From positions 1 to 21,664 of the forward strand of contig CAISKC010000368.1 of NCBI GenBank assembly GCA_903885895.1: a stretch of 21,664 nt of DNA. Reading direction: 5' to 3'. This DNA comes from an uncultured Legionella sp. Its GTDB lineage: Bacteria > Pseudomonadota > Gammaproteobacteria > Legionellales > Legionellaceae. Positions 1 through 7,241 of the stretch are shown here, in pieces. Position 1 is the first letter of the stretch, and each line of letters begins with the position of its first letter. The position numbers and the translations under genes were made by a program. Below the pieces are notes generated by a model. The model was not told the origin of the DNA. It worked only from the letters and a program-made list of their open reading frames with translations, and did no database searches.

Positions 1-13
1 CATCTGACAGTTT

Positions 14-89
<76 letters not shown>

Positions 90-151
90 AAGCAAGACTG
101 CAAATACTGTCATGTAGCTTGTTTCTTTGGAGCAAGTAGTTACACATAGTT

Positions 152-227
152 GTCCCCATCGTCTAGAGGCCTAGGACACTGCCCTTTCACGGCGGCAACA
201 GGGGTTCGAATCCCCTTGGGGACGCCA
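152..227 (+). tRNA. tRNA-Glu (anticodon TTC), CCA encoded
   Basis: The acceptor stem GTCCCCA (152-158) pairs perfectly with TGGGGAC (217-223). The anticodon loop CTTTCAC gives anticodon TTC for Glu. The T arm is GGGGTTCGAATCCCC, followed by discriminator G and encoded CCA (225-227). The CCA directly touches the stop codon of the minus-strand gene at 228-230, so there is no spacer. No hairpin-plus-T-run terminator is visible just downstream on the plus strand. Confidence 0.97.
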
Positions 228-1550
228 TCATAATCTTTCAAAAATGGTGCGCGTGTTAAAGCCGAATAAGCGCTCATGCATTCGGTAGGCGTATTCATCT
301 GTCATATTGGCAATATAATCACATATAACTCGCTGTGCGCTAGCTGTATCTTGTGCTTCCTGAAACAACAACCGATTCTTAGCATCTAATAAATTTTCCG
401 GGTTTGACCCGAATGCTTCAAACAATCGCAACACGACTTTCTGACCACCATACTCAAATGTTCTAGCAGCCTGTGAGTCAATCACATACTGGTAAATACA
501 CGTTTTACAATAATCTAAAAAAGGCAGCGCTGCGGAATGCAGTACAACATTATACTGTAACATAGGATGTTCAAATTCGGCTTGTACCAGAGAAATATCA
601 ACGGCCGTGATAAAATAATTGACCATCTCCCCAATCGCTTCTTTACGTGTTGACAAGGAGTGCGAAAATAGCGCATCCAGTAACTGAGAAGGTTGAGCAG
701 CCCACGGCGTCTCAGATAAAACTTGACGCAATGCCAACGTATCAAATTGGTCACGAGTAATCAGACGTAAATGAATAGCATCTTCTAAATCATGCACACC
801 ATACGCAATATCATCCGCGATATCCATAATCGAGCAATCAAAACTATGATAGGCTGACAAGCCATGTTGATACTTACCCGGCATATGACGCATGGTTTGA
901 AACAGGGTTCGATCGGCGATAGAAAATGGCGCTATCATCCAGTCCACTTCTGGTTGTTCCGTATCAAAATATGCTTTGGGTGGTAACCAGTCGTTAATTC
1001 GAAACATTTTTTTGACATCTACTTCCGAATCCGGCCAAGACAAAGCCACAACCCGCGACCAAGGCACAGCATATTTTAAAATCCCTAGCAATGACCGCCT
1101 AGTTAGATCCAACCCATATTGGCCATAGCTCGTATCCACCTTGGTAAGCAAGCGTAAGGTTTGAGCGTTACCCTCAAAACCACCATACTCCCGCATCATA
1201 TAATTCAAGGCAACTTCCCCACCATGTCCAAAAGGCGGATGTCCAATATCATGCAACAAACAAATTACAGTGATCAAATCATCATTTGGTAACAGTTTGA
1301 TCAGCTCATTATCAGGACGCGTCATATGCAAACTACGAACAATGCTTGTTCCGATAGACGCAACCTCTAAAGAATGCGTCAAGCGCGTACGATGAAAGTC
1401 GCCTTCATCTGTGCCTAAAATTTGAGTTTTACGTTGCAGTCGGCGAAATGCCGGACAGTGAATCACGCGAGTTCTATCTCTCTCATAAGGATTGCGGCGA
1501 TCTAGATGACCGCGTTGATGCGTTTGGCCTGAGCGACGTTGAGTCCACAT
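228..1550 (-). CDS. dgt: dGTP triphosphohydrolase-like HD-domain protein
   Basis: This 440-residue protein belongs to the dNTP triphosphohydrolase (dGTPase) family of HD-domain enzymes, which hydrolyse dNTPs to the nucleoside and tripolyphosphate. The N-terminal RNPYERDRTRVIHCPAFRRL box is typical. The metal-binding residues are visible as H59 in FHRTRLTHS, H100-D101 in LLHDIGHPPFGHGGE, and an Asp near 243-247 in SIMDIADDIAYGVHD. It is shorter than E. coli Dgt (about 505 residues) and fits the shorter dGTPase-like group, whose substrate range is not certain from sequence. The ATG at 1550 has only a weak ribosome site. The stop codon abuts tRNA-Glu with no intervening terminator, so the transcript may run antisense through the tRNA. 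Confidence 0.93.
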   Translation of the reverse strand: MWTQRRSGQTHQRGHLDRRNPYERDRTRVIHCPAFRRLQRKTQILGTDEGDFHRTRLTHSLEVASIGTSIVRSLHMTRPDNELIKLLPNDDLITVICLLHDIGHPPFGHGGEVALNYMMREYGGFEGNAQTLRLLTKVDTSYGQYGLDLTRRSLLGILKYAVPWSRVVALSWPDSEVDVKKMFRINDWLPPKAYFDTEQPEVDWMIAPFSIADRTLFQTMRHMPGKYQHGLSAYHSFDCSIMDIADDIAYGVHDLEDAIHLRLITRDQFDTLALRQVLSETPWAAQPSQLLDALFSHSLSTRKEAIGEMVNYFITAVDISLVQAEFEHPMLQYNVVLHSAALPFLDYCKTCIYQYVIDSQAARTFEYGGQKVVLRLFEAFGSNPENLLDAKNRLLFQEAQDTASAQRVICDYIANMTDEYAYRMHERLFGFNTRTIFERL

Positions 1551-1710
1551 AAGTAACTTTTTTTAATATTTGCTTAAGTTTATTGCAAAACTGCAGATAA
1601 TCATAGTAGGAAAATAAAATTATGTGCAACCGTTAGGGTTCGATGACAACTTGCTTTTTTTTTAGTCTAGACACTCTAACATAAGCGGACACGCTCCTAA
1701 GGAAGGTATC

Positions 1711-2310
1711 ATGCAAACATTTGACAACTACTCACACACCCCTACACAACCGACAAAACACCATTTTGCGTATCGATTATTAAAGTGTTGCGTCATTTGT
1801 TTATGTGCGCTCTGTCTATCTGGTTGTTTTATTGATGGTACTTCTTCAGAAAATAAATATTTCTGGGATACACCGAATGATTATAATTATTCAACACAAC
1901 CCTACCCAGAAGAATATGATTCATCGTTCAATACGTCTTATCACAACAACAATGAAATTCCGTATCCACAGAACGTTGTGGTACCTGAAAGTTATCATTT
2001 AGGCATAGCAAATACTCCACCCGTTTCAAAAGATGAGGACAGACGCTGGATCGAACAACAAAATCCACGTGACTACACAATTCAAGTCACAAAAAATCCC
2101 AGACCAGCAGCGGTTGCGAATACACTACAACAGATGCCAAAATCAAGCCGTAGCGCTGAAGCTCGTTCACAATCAGGCTCTTATGTAGGCGTGCACGGTA
2201 GCTATTCCACTCGTGAAGAAGCAGAAACAGAATTGAATAAGCTCCCACCTTCGGTCAAAGGACAAGCTCAAGTCAAAAACTGGCAGGCAGTTCAAAGTGA
2301 AGTGCAATAA
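1711..2310 (+). CDS. Lipoprotein with C-terminal DamX-like SPOR domain
   Basis: This is a 199-residue exported lipoprotein. After a basic N terminus, a hydrophobic stretch (about 21-38) ends in the lipobox LSGC with Cys39 as the lipidation site. Residues 40-115 are low-complexity, rich in Asn, Tyr, Ser and Pro, and look like a flexible linker. Residues about 120-199 match a SPOR domain: DYTIQV at the start, then SYVGVHGSYSTREEAETEL, NKLPPSVKGQ and a closing QAVQSEVQ. The order and spacing resemble the C terminus of DamX. SPOR domains bind glycan strands lacking stem peptides at the division septum, so a cell-envelope or septal role is likely (family knowledge). A strong ribosome site AAGGAAGG (1699-1706) supports the ATG at 1711. 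The symbol is left blank because DamX itself is a bitopic inner-membrane protein, not a lipoprotein. Confidence 0.8.
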   Translation: MQTFDNYSHTPTQPTKHHFAYRLLKCCVICLCALCLSGCFIDGTSSENKYFWDTPNDYNYSTQPYPEEYDSSFNTSYHNNNEIPYPQNVVVPESYHLGIANTPPVSKDEDRRWIEQQNPRDYTIQVTKNPRPAAVANTLQQMPKSSRSAEARSQSGSYVGVHGSYSTREEAETELNKLPPSVKGQAQVKNWQAVQSEVQ

Positions 2311-2359
2311 GATCCTAAGCATGCGATATTTGCTTTAAACTTATTTGTAACCACACATC

Positions 2360-2466
2360 ATCCCGAGCGAAACGGGAGATCTCCTTGAAGTGGGACGTAT
2401 TAAATTAATGTCAACAGACCCTAAAGACCTTTCCACTTCTGGGAAATCTCTCGTTTCGCTCGGGAT
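2360..2466. repeat. Long palindromic dispersed repeat, possible bidirectional terminator
   Basis: Arms 2360-2393 and 2433-2466 are inverted copies matching at 30 of 34 positions by hand alignment, around a 39-base centre. The arms start ATCCCGAGCGAAACG and end GTTTCGCTCGGGAT. The element fills the gap between two convergent genes, so the RNA hairpin could end transcription from both sides, although no T-run follows. A related shorter sequence lies at 11295-11323 with a similar left flank (TTTGTAAC before CATCATCCC). Confidence 0.85.
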
Positions 2467-2489
2467 TTACAATAAGGTTGAAATTGTGA

Positions 2490-3863
2490 TTAATATCGTT
2501 TACTTAAAGTACGCATACGAAAAACCATCATCATTGCTGCACCCAACATACCCACCATACTGCCAATAATAAAGCCGATAGCACCAAAGTGAAGCGGAAA
2601 TGCCAATGCATAACTTAAAGGCATTCCTAACCCCCATATGGCAAATAAATTCATATACATAGGCAATTTGGTATCCATCAAACCACGTAGAATGCCTATT
2701 ATGACGTTACGAAACGCATCTAAAATTTGTGAAAACGCAATGATGCTAAACAACACAATCGTTAATTGTAAAGTGGATGTATTATTGGGATTATTCACAT
2801 CCATATAAAACGACACCAGTTGAGTTGGGTATAATAAAAAAACTATGGCGACTATAAGACTAATGATAAACGTAATACCTATACTTGCATGACTGATTTT
2901 ATTTATCTCATGATATTGCTTGGCACCCCGTGCATGCCCTACCAAAATACCACTAGCTTGTGATAATGAAAAAATGGGGATGATAACCAAACAATAATAC
3001 TGATTGATGACCTGAAATGCTGCCAGAGGTATCGTACCTAACCAGCCAATCATAATGCCGCTTATAAAAAACGACAGCATTTCACCCCCCATTTGCGTAC
3101 AAATAGGCCAGCCCATCGTAAATATTTGCTTTAAATGCGCCCATTGCTTATGGGCACGATAGTGAAACAAATGAAACTGGGCAAATTCTTTTTTAAAAAA
3201 GAAATAGGAGGTAGTCAAAATAAAAAAACAAACATACTGCAAAGCTGTGGCATAACCCAAGCCTGCGACACCTAAGGCAGGCATACCCCATTTGCCAAAT
3301 ATTAAAATATAAGCCGTAATTAATAACACCAACACGCCTAAAGCACTACTTGTAACCATCAATGTCTTTTTATGTATTGCATAACCAAACTGCATGTTAC
3401 AAGTAGATAAAAAGCCTGGTATAACAGCCCATACAAAAGCATGAAAATAGACTTGAACAATCATGGATATTTCTTTTGATTGACCAAGGAACAACATTAA
3501 GCTACCTATGTTCCAAAAAAATAGCATGACAGGAATACTAATAATAATTCCTAAAATCCAGCCTTGTTGAACTAAGTTACCAATGGCAGCACTATCTTTT
3601 GCACCATAAGCATGGCTTATTAAAACACCTAAAGAAAATAGTATCGCCATACCACTAACCATAATAGATAATTGCGTTGTAAAAATCAGCGCGCTGGCTG
3701 CAAGTACTTGATGACCTAAAACAGCCAACAGAGCCATGCATAAAAATCCACTTGCTACATTCAATAGCTGACTTCCCGCCATAGGTAAGGCAAGAGAAGC
3801 AATTTTTTTACTGATCTGGGCTATATTTGTAATTTGTAGTGTTTTTTTCACAGTGTCTTCCAT
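2490..3863 (-). CDS. MATE-family multidrug/Na+ exporter (NorM-like)
   Basis: This 457-residue integral membrane protein is consistent with the 12 transmembrane helices and two-lobe layout of MATE transporters. Family features include ASLALPMAGSQLLNVASGF at about residues 26-44, a first lobe to about residue 220, and a second lobe that begins with QIFTMGWPICTQMGGEMLSF and includes ASGILVGHARGAK and FRNVIIGILRGLMDTKLPMYMNL. MATE proteins export cationic or hydrophobic compounds in exchange for Na+ or H+ across the inner membrane; the substrate cannot be read here. The length is normal for the family. The start ATG at 3863 has only a weak ribosome site. It stands alone, with the palindromic repeat just after its stop. 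Confidence 0.92.
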   Translation of the reverse strand: MEDTVKKTLQITNIAQISKKIASLALPMAGSQLLNVASGFLCMALLAVLGHQVLAASALIFTTQLSIMVSGMAILFSLGVLISHAYGAKDSAAIGNLVQQGWILGIIISIPVMLFFWNIGSLMLFLGQSKEISMIVQVYFHAFVWAVIPGFLSTCNMQFGYAIHKKTLMVTSSALGVLVLLITAYILIFGKWGMPALGVAGLGYATALQYVCFFILTTSYFFFKKEFAQFHLFHYRAHKQWAHLKQIFTMGWPICTQMGGEMLSFFISGIMIGWLGTIPLAAFQVINQYYCLVIIPIFSLSQASGILVGHARGAKQYHEINKISHASIGITFIISLIVAIVFLLYPTQLVSFYMDVNNPNNTSTLQLTIVLFSIIAFSQILDAFRNVIIGILRGLMDTKLPMYMNLFAIWGLGMPLSYALAFPLHFGAIGFIIGSMVGMLGAAMMMVFRMRTLSKRY

Positions 3864-4030
3864 TATTAGGACCAGTTAATCTCGTCACAACGGCCATCAT
3901 TATATCAAAACAATATTGAGATTAAAGATAATGTTCTGGCTTGGAGAGCAATGGTAAAGCCAACTCAATTAAAGTAACTAGTCTATAAGGGAGATAACCG
4001 CTAATCTCGGAAAATCACTGCTGACGGATT

Positions 4031-4049
4031 GTGATTATATTTTAATCAC
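4031..4049. promoter_or_regulatory. Perfect AT-rich palindrome upstream of cold-shock gene
   Basis: GTGATTA (4031-4037) and TAATCAC (4043-4049) are perfect inverted 7-mers separated by TATTT. The site lies about 90 bases before the cold-shock-domain gene, inside a 275-base gap that holds no evident gene. The form suits a dimeric repressor or activator operator. No convincing -35/-10 pair could be placed beside it. A second small inverted pair, TTGG with CCAA around six A, lies near 4097-4110. Confidence 0.4.
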
Positions 4050-4138
4050 GCACAAGCCGCCCTCTTATCGTTCTTTTTAGATTAAACTAGCTAAATTGGA
4101 AAAAACCAAATATCCTCACTTATTTTAGGAATACGCCG

Positions 4139-4348
4139 ATGCAAACTGGAACCGTGAGTCACTATAATAAGAGCAAGGGTTATGGATTCATTACCGCAGA
4201 CAACAATAATGGTGAAGTTTTTGTGCATTTCTCTGAAGTTGAAATCGCTGGATATAAAGAATTACAAATAGGACAGCGAATCAGCTATGAATGTAAAACC
4301 AGTGATCGCGGACCATGTGCAACCAATGTTAAGATTATTACGGACTAA
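4139..4348 (+). CDS. Cold-shock-domain protein (divergent CspA family)
   Basis: A 69-residue single cold-shock domain, the usual length for the family. RNP1 appears as KGYGFIT (about 13-19) and RNP2 as VFVHFS (about 27-32). These aromatic surfaces bind single-stranded RNA or DNA, and family members act as RNA chaperones or antiterminators. The C-terminal half (SYECKTSDRGPCATNVKII) contains two cysteines and differs from the CspA-like protein at 9973-10191, so the two are separate paralogues. The ribosome site AGGA (4127-4130) lies 8 bases before the ATG. The gap before it (3864-4138) includes a palindrome at 4031-4049. Cold induction cannot be read from sequence. Confidence 0.9.
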   Translation: MQTGTVSHYNKSKGYGFITADNNNGEVFVHFSEVEIAGYKELQIGQRISYECKTSDRGPCATNVKIITD

Positions 4349-4458
4349 CTATCAACTGCCTTTCCTCTTGCCTAGGGTCTGGTGCAGTTCTTAAGCTTGC
4401 AACTTGTCATTAAATGAATATATCATGAATATTCAATCTGTTACGAGCATGAAATTGC

Positions 4459-4914
4459 ATGCCAAAAAACAAGCAAACACAAGCGGAGATTGATACCAAA
4501 ATTGCAGCCGAGCTGGAATTTTTTTCGATGTTACAAAAACCTAAATTCGCTAAAAAAATCAGTGTGTTGGCTGCGCGTTTTGGTATGACTGTCTCGCCTG
4601 AGGTCATCATGGCAGGAGCAAAAGCGGCATCCTCAAATGCACAGGCTGGGAGTATGATGAATGCCATGCCGGCCAATTTGGGAGGCGTTTTTGCACAAGC
4701 AGAATCGGCCGCCAAAATGCCAGGGGCAGGGTTTCTTGCTGCAGTTTTACAATTTCCTCCGATTGCGTTACTTGCTAGTGCACTGTCACCGCTTACTGGT
4801 CCCCCTTTATCGCCCTTCACGATTATATCAGGGGCCAAAGTGGCATCGATGTATATCAAGCATGTCAACTCGCAAGAAGAGCCGCAATCTTCTAATAAGT
4901 CTAACTTTCATTAG
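4459..4914 (+). CDS. Hypothetical Ala-rich protein, function unknown
   Basis: I do not recognise this 151-residue protein. Residues 1-35 are charged and probably helical (EIDTKIAAELEFF, then KPKFAKK). Residues 40-110 are rich in Ala, Gly and Met, and residues 90-125 are hydrophobic with several Pro and Gly (FLAAVLQFPPIALLASALS), so a membrane-associated segment is possible. The C terminus is polar. There is no clear ribosome site before the ATG at 4459, and an in-frame stop lies just upstream at 4450-4452. Codon use looks natural on this strand. The opposite strand is also open from 4868 to 4410, but its product looks like an antisense shadow. The gene ends only 8 bases before the mobile island at 4923. 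Confidence 0.55.
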   Translation: MPKNKQTQAEIDTKIAAELEFFSMLQKPKFAKKISVLAARFGMTVSPEVIMAGAKAASSNAQAGSMMNAMPANLGGVFAQAESAAKMPGAGFLAAVLQFPPIALLASALSPLTGPPLSPFTIISGAKVASMYIKHVNSQEEPQSSNKSNFH

Positions 4915-4922
4915 GCAACGTC

Positions 4923-5034
4923 CCTAAAGTTTTTTTACAGTCCTCTCAACCTTAATTTGAGCACAAATTTTCAGTATACTTCGATCTACCCCCTCTCCCG
5001 CGCTAAGAATTTGAGTAGCATGATAAAATGTGTG
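4923..5034 (+). repeat. Left copy of island repeat, outer part (split by IS481)
   Basis: This is nearly identical to the reverse complement of 7722-7832. It begins CCTAAAGTTTTTTT and includes CTCAACCTTAATTTGAGC and the hairpin arm CCCTCTCCCGCGC (4991-5003). The pairing arm GCGCGGGATGAGGG now lies 1.3 kb away at 6332-6345, because the IS481-family element has inserted in the loop. Homology with the right copy runs to about 5034 and then ends at the IS boundary. Confidence 0.85.
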
Positions 5035-6318
5035 TGACCGGCACATAGGTAACAAAGATGCCTGGTCACATCGGTAACATTACTTTATCATAATTTATTA
5101 ACTTTGAGAGTTTTTTCATCAAATATAGCCAACGGTAAGAATGAGAAATACATAAGCCATTCTGTCTCGCTATGTGGCTTCATGCCAATTGTTTCGCCAA
5201 TCAGGGTTTCAGAAACAAAAAGTTCTTTTCCTCGCCATTTCATCGTACCATTTGTTCGAATTTTTCTGGTTATTTCAAAATCATTACCGTATTCAACAGC
5301 CGGTATTTTTGACGGAAATTCACGAGTAGATTGCATGTATAACCAAGAGGGACGTTTAAAATCAATCCCTTCATGAGGTCTTTGTTCATTAAATTCAGTT
5401 CTAAAGACATTAAATCGCTGCTGTTGTTGAGATTGATTATACTGATGTGGCGAGGCAGTCTCTTTTTTAATTCGTTCGTGTCGGCCATTTTCTTCAGAAT
5501 GCCTTTTACGTATACGTTCAGGTACTATACCTAATTTTATCAACCAAACAGCAAGCTCTGATAATCCCGCTACAGCATGACTCGCGAAAGGAGCTCCGTT
5601 ATCACTTCGAATAGCCAATGGTAATCCATACTCAGAAAATAATTTGATAAGCGTTCTTTTTACTTCTGCACCAGAAACTCGTCCGAAACCTTCAATAGCT
5701 AGCAAGTAACGGCTAAAATTATCAGTCACTGTTAACGGATAGCATAATTGCTCTATCACCTAATAAAAATTGGCCTTTATAATCAATACTCCATGAATCA
5801 TTGGATTGACCACATACAACAAACGGTTTCGTGTAAGGTGCTACGCTTCGCTTTCGTTTAGCTCGAGTGACCAAACCATGACGCTTTAATAAATCATCAA
5901 TAGTGCTTTTTGCAGGCCATAATATATTGCTTCTTTCTTGCTGCAACCAATGCTTTATCTTTTTAGAGCCCCAATTTGGATGGTGGTTCTTTACATCAAG
6001 GATGCTCTGTTCAATATGCCACGCCATTCTATTTGCTTGAACATGTGGCGCTTTTGAGCGTTCTTTGAGACCATCAATCCCTTCTTCCTTGTATCGGTTG
6101 ATATATTTATAGCCCGTTTTACTACTAATATTGAAACGTTCACATAATTCCAGAAATATGGCTTCTTCATTATTGAGGTGCGCTGAAATAAATTTAATTT
6201 TTTCGTTCATAGGTTCAGTCTCTATCCAAGGCATCACAGACACTCCTAGCTATTTGTCTGGATGTAGATTAACTGTTACCTATGTGTCCGGTCACTTTTG
6301 TTACCGATGTGACCGGGT
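5033..6318 (-). mobile_element. IS481-family insertion sequence, about 1.28 kb
   Basis: Terminal inverted repeats of about 45 bases align between 5035-5079 and the reverse complement of 6272-6317. Each end contains two related units: one with CACATAGGTAACA and one with GGTCACATCGGTAACA. The size and the transposase type (MPW start, HTH, DDE integrase core) fit IS481. The insertion sits inside the hairpin loop of the left island repeat. Exact ends are uncertain by a few bases, and I could not identify a target duplication. The frameshift in the transposase suggests the copy is inactive on its own. Confidence 0.85.
5088..6234 (-). pseudogene. IS481-family transposase, frameshifted
   Basis: The N-terminal part (6234 to about 5752) starts MPWIETEPMNEKIKF and contains a helix-turn-helix (LCERFNISSKTGYKYINRY) and the first catalytic Asp in SWSIDYKGQF. 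The C-terminal part (to 5088) continues in another frame with LCYPLTVTDNFSRYLL, the second Asp in IRSDNGAPFAS, and ENGRHERIKKE, which carries the third acidic position. Removing one G near 5750-5753 would rejoin the two as GDRQLCYPLTVTD, giving one transposase of about 380 residues. I see no slippery sequence for programmed shifting. The start at 6234 is chosen because AGGAG lies 8 bases upstream and MPW is the usual family start; a GTG nine bases further upstream would sit against the ribosome site. Confidence 0.88.
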
Positions 6319-6359
6319 CGGACCATGTCCTGCGCGGGATGAGGGTTGGGGAGAGGGAA
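6318..6359 (+). repeat. Left island repeat, inner part after IS481
   Basis: This segment restores the island repeat on the far side of the IS. GCGCGGGATGAGGG (6332-6345) pairs with CCCTCTCCCGCGC at 4991-5003, with one bulged base. It continues as TTGGGGAGAGGGAA, matching the reverse complement of 7684-7710 in the right copy. The purine-rich end GGGGAGAGGG serves as an apparent ribosome binding site for the DUF559 frame at 6360. Confidence 0.8.
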
Positions 6360-6668
6360 ATGGAAAAATCTACGCTAAGACAACGCGCTTGCGATTTACG
6401 AAAAAACAGCACCGATGCTGAACGGCATCTTTGGTATCATCTTCGAGCCAATAGACTCGGATTTAAATTTAAAAGACAGGTCCCAATAGGCACGTACATT
6501 GTTGATTTTGTCTGTCTTGAAAAACGACTAATTATCGAGCTTGATGGTGGTCAACACATAGACAATCAAATTTACGACAAGATCGAATTTACATGTTCAT
6601 TAATTGCATCGGTTGATAGAATTAACCACAGGTACGCTGGGGTCTATCATATCTGCTCTCAGAGTTAA
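6360..6668 (+). pseudogene. Truncated DUF559 (Vsr-like) endonuclease-domain protein
   Basis: Residues 1-75 from the ATG at 6360 match the N-terminal two-thirds of DUF559 proteins, small nucleases of the PD-(D/E)XK/Vsr-like group: LRKNSTDAERHLWYHLR, FKFKRQVPIGTYIVDFVC and RLIIELDGGQH, with acidic residues D49, E60 and D62. Full-length members run to about 115 residues and end with a conserved segment near RFWNNEV. That segment is absent; after IYDKIEF the frame continues in unrelated sequence, so the gene is broken near 6585. An upstream GTG at 6282 would add 26 residues that look non-coding, while GGGGAGAGGG just before 6360 supports the later start. DUF559 function is not established for most members. 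Confidence 0.75.
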
Positions 6669-7172
6669 AGCCTCAACCGTCTGAATGCGCCTTGCACTTG
6701 GCCTACTTTCATAATCATTGACTATCGCATCAGCATCTAAGCTTGCGTAATCAATCGTCGTTTTTTCACATATCACTTCTAGAATTTTGGCTAGATTATC
6801 GTTTGAATCCAGAGGTGTATTAGCTATTTCTTGTTTAACTCTTGCCAAAATAAATTCCACATTATGAAACTTTCTCTCAAGACGATCTTCACCGGACGCG
6901 TGATAAAAATTAGAAATAGCATCGCCAACTTGAGTGACATACTGATCGGACCATCGTTTCGAAAAAAAATGCAGTGTCGTACCCACTATATCTTTATGCC
7001 AACCAAACGCCATAAGCGATTTAGAGTATGCCGCATATTTTGCTAATAGACTCAATGTCTTTCCCACATCTTCATCTGCTCTTAAAAGATCACTTTGTGC
7101 GCTGTCCCACGCTTTTCTCCAATAAACCACCGTTAGCGCCATGATAACTCCCACAAATATTAAAAACACCAT
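6600..7172 (-). CDS. Unknown protein with one N-terminal membrane helix
   Basis: I do not recognise this 190-residue product. Residues 1-18 (MVFLIFVGVIMALTVVYW) form a single hydrophobic helix, followed by a charged, mostly helical domain (about 20-165) with no cysteines before the extreme C terminus. It would be anchored in the inner membrane or exported. An in-frame stop lies about 15 bases before the ATG at 7172. A better-placed ribosome site (GTGGGAG, 6 bases upstream) precedes Met11 at 7142, but starting there would cut the hydrophobic helix. It lies between the broken DUF559 gene and a small orphan frame, so it may be island cargo or a fragment of a longer gene. Confidence 0.5.
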   Translation of the reverse strand: MVFLIFVGVIMALTVVYWRKAWDSAQSDLLRADEDVGKTLSLLAKYAAYSKSLMAFGWHKDIVGTTLHFFSKRWSDQYVTQVGDAISNFYHASGEDRLERKFHNVEFILARVKQEIANTPLDSNDNLAKILEVICEKTTIDYASLDADAIVNDYESRPSARRIQTVEALTLRADMIDPSVPVVNSINRCN

Positions 7173-7241
7173 TATAAACTGGGTTTATAAAAAACCCCAA
7201 TGTGATTTTTTTAATCAAATGAGTGGTGGTATCGTAGAAAC

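Noticed and set aside
5104..5376. Plus-strand frame antisense to the IS481 transposase
   Set aside because: It is fully covered by the transposase C-terminal domain on the other strand, which has clear motifs.
6282..6359. Upstream extension of the DUF559 frame to a GTG
   Set aside because: This region is IS end and repeat sequence; the ribosome site and family alignment support the ATG at 6360.
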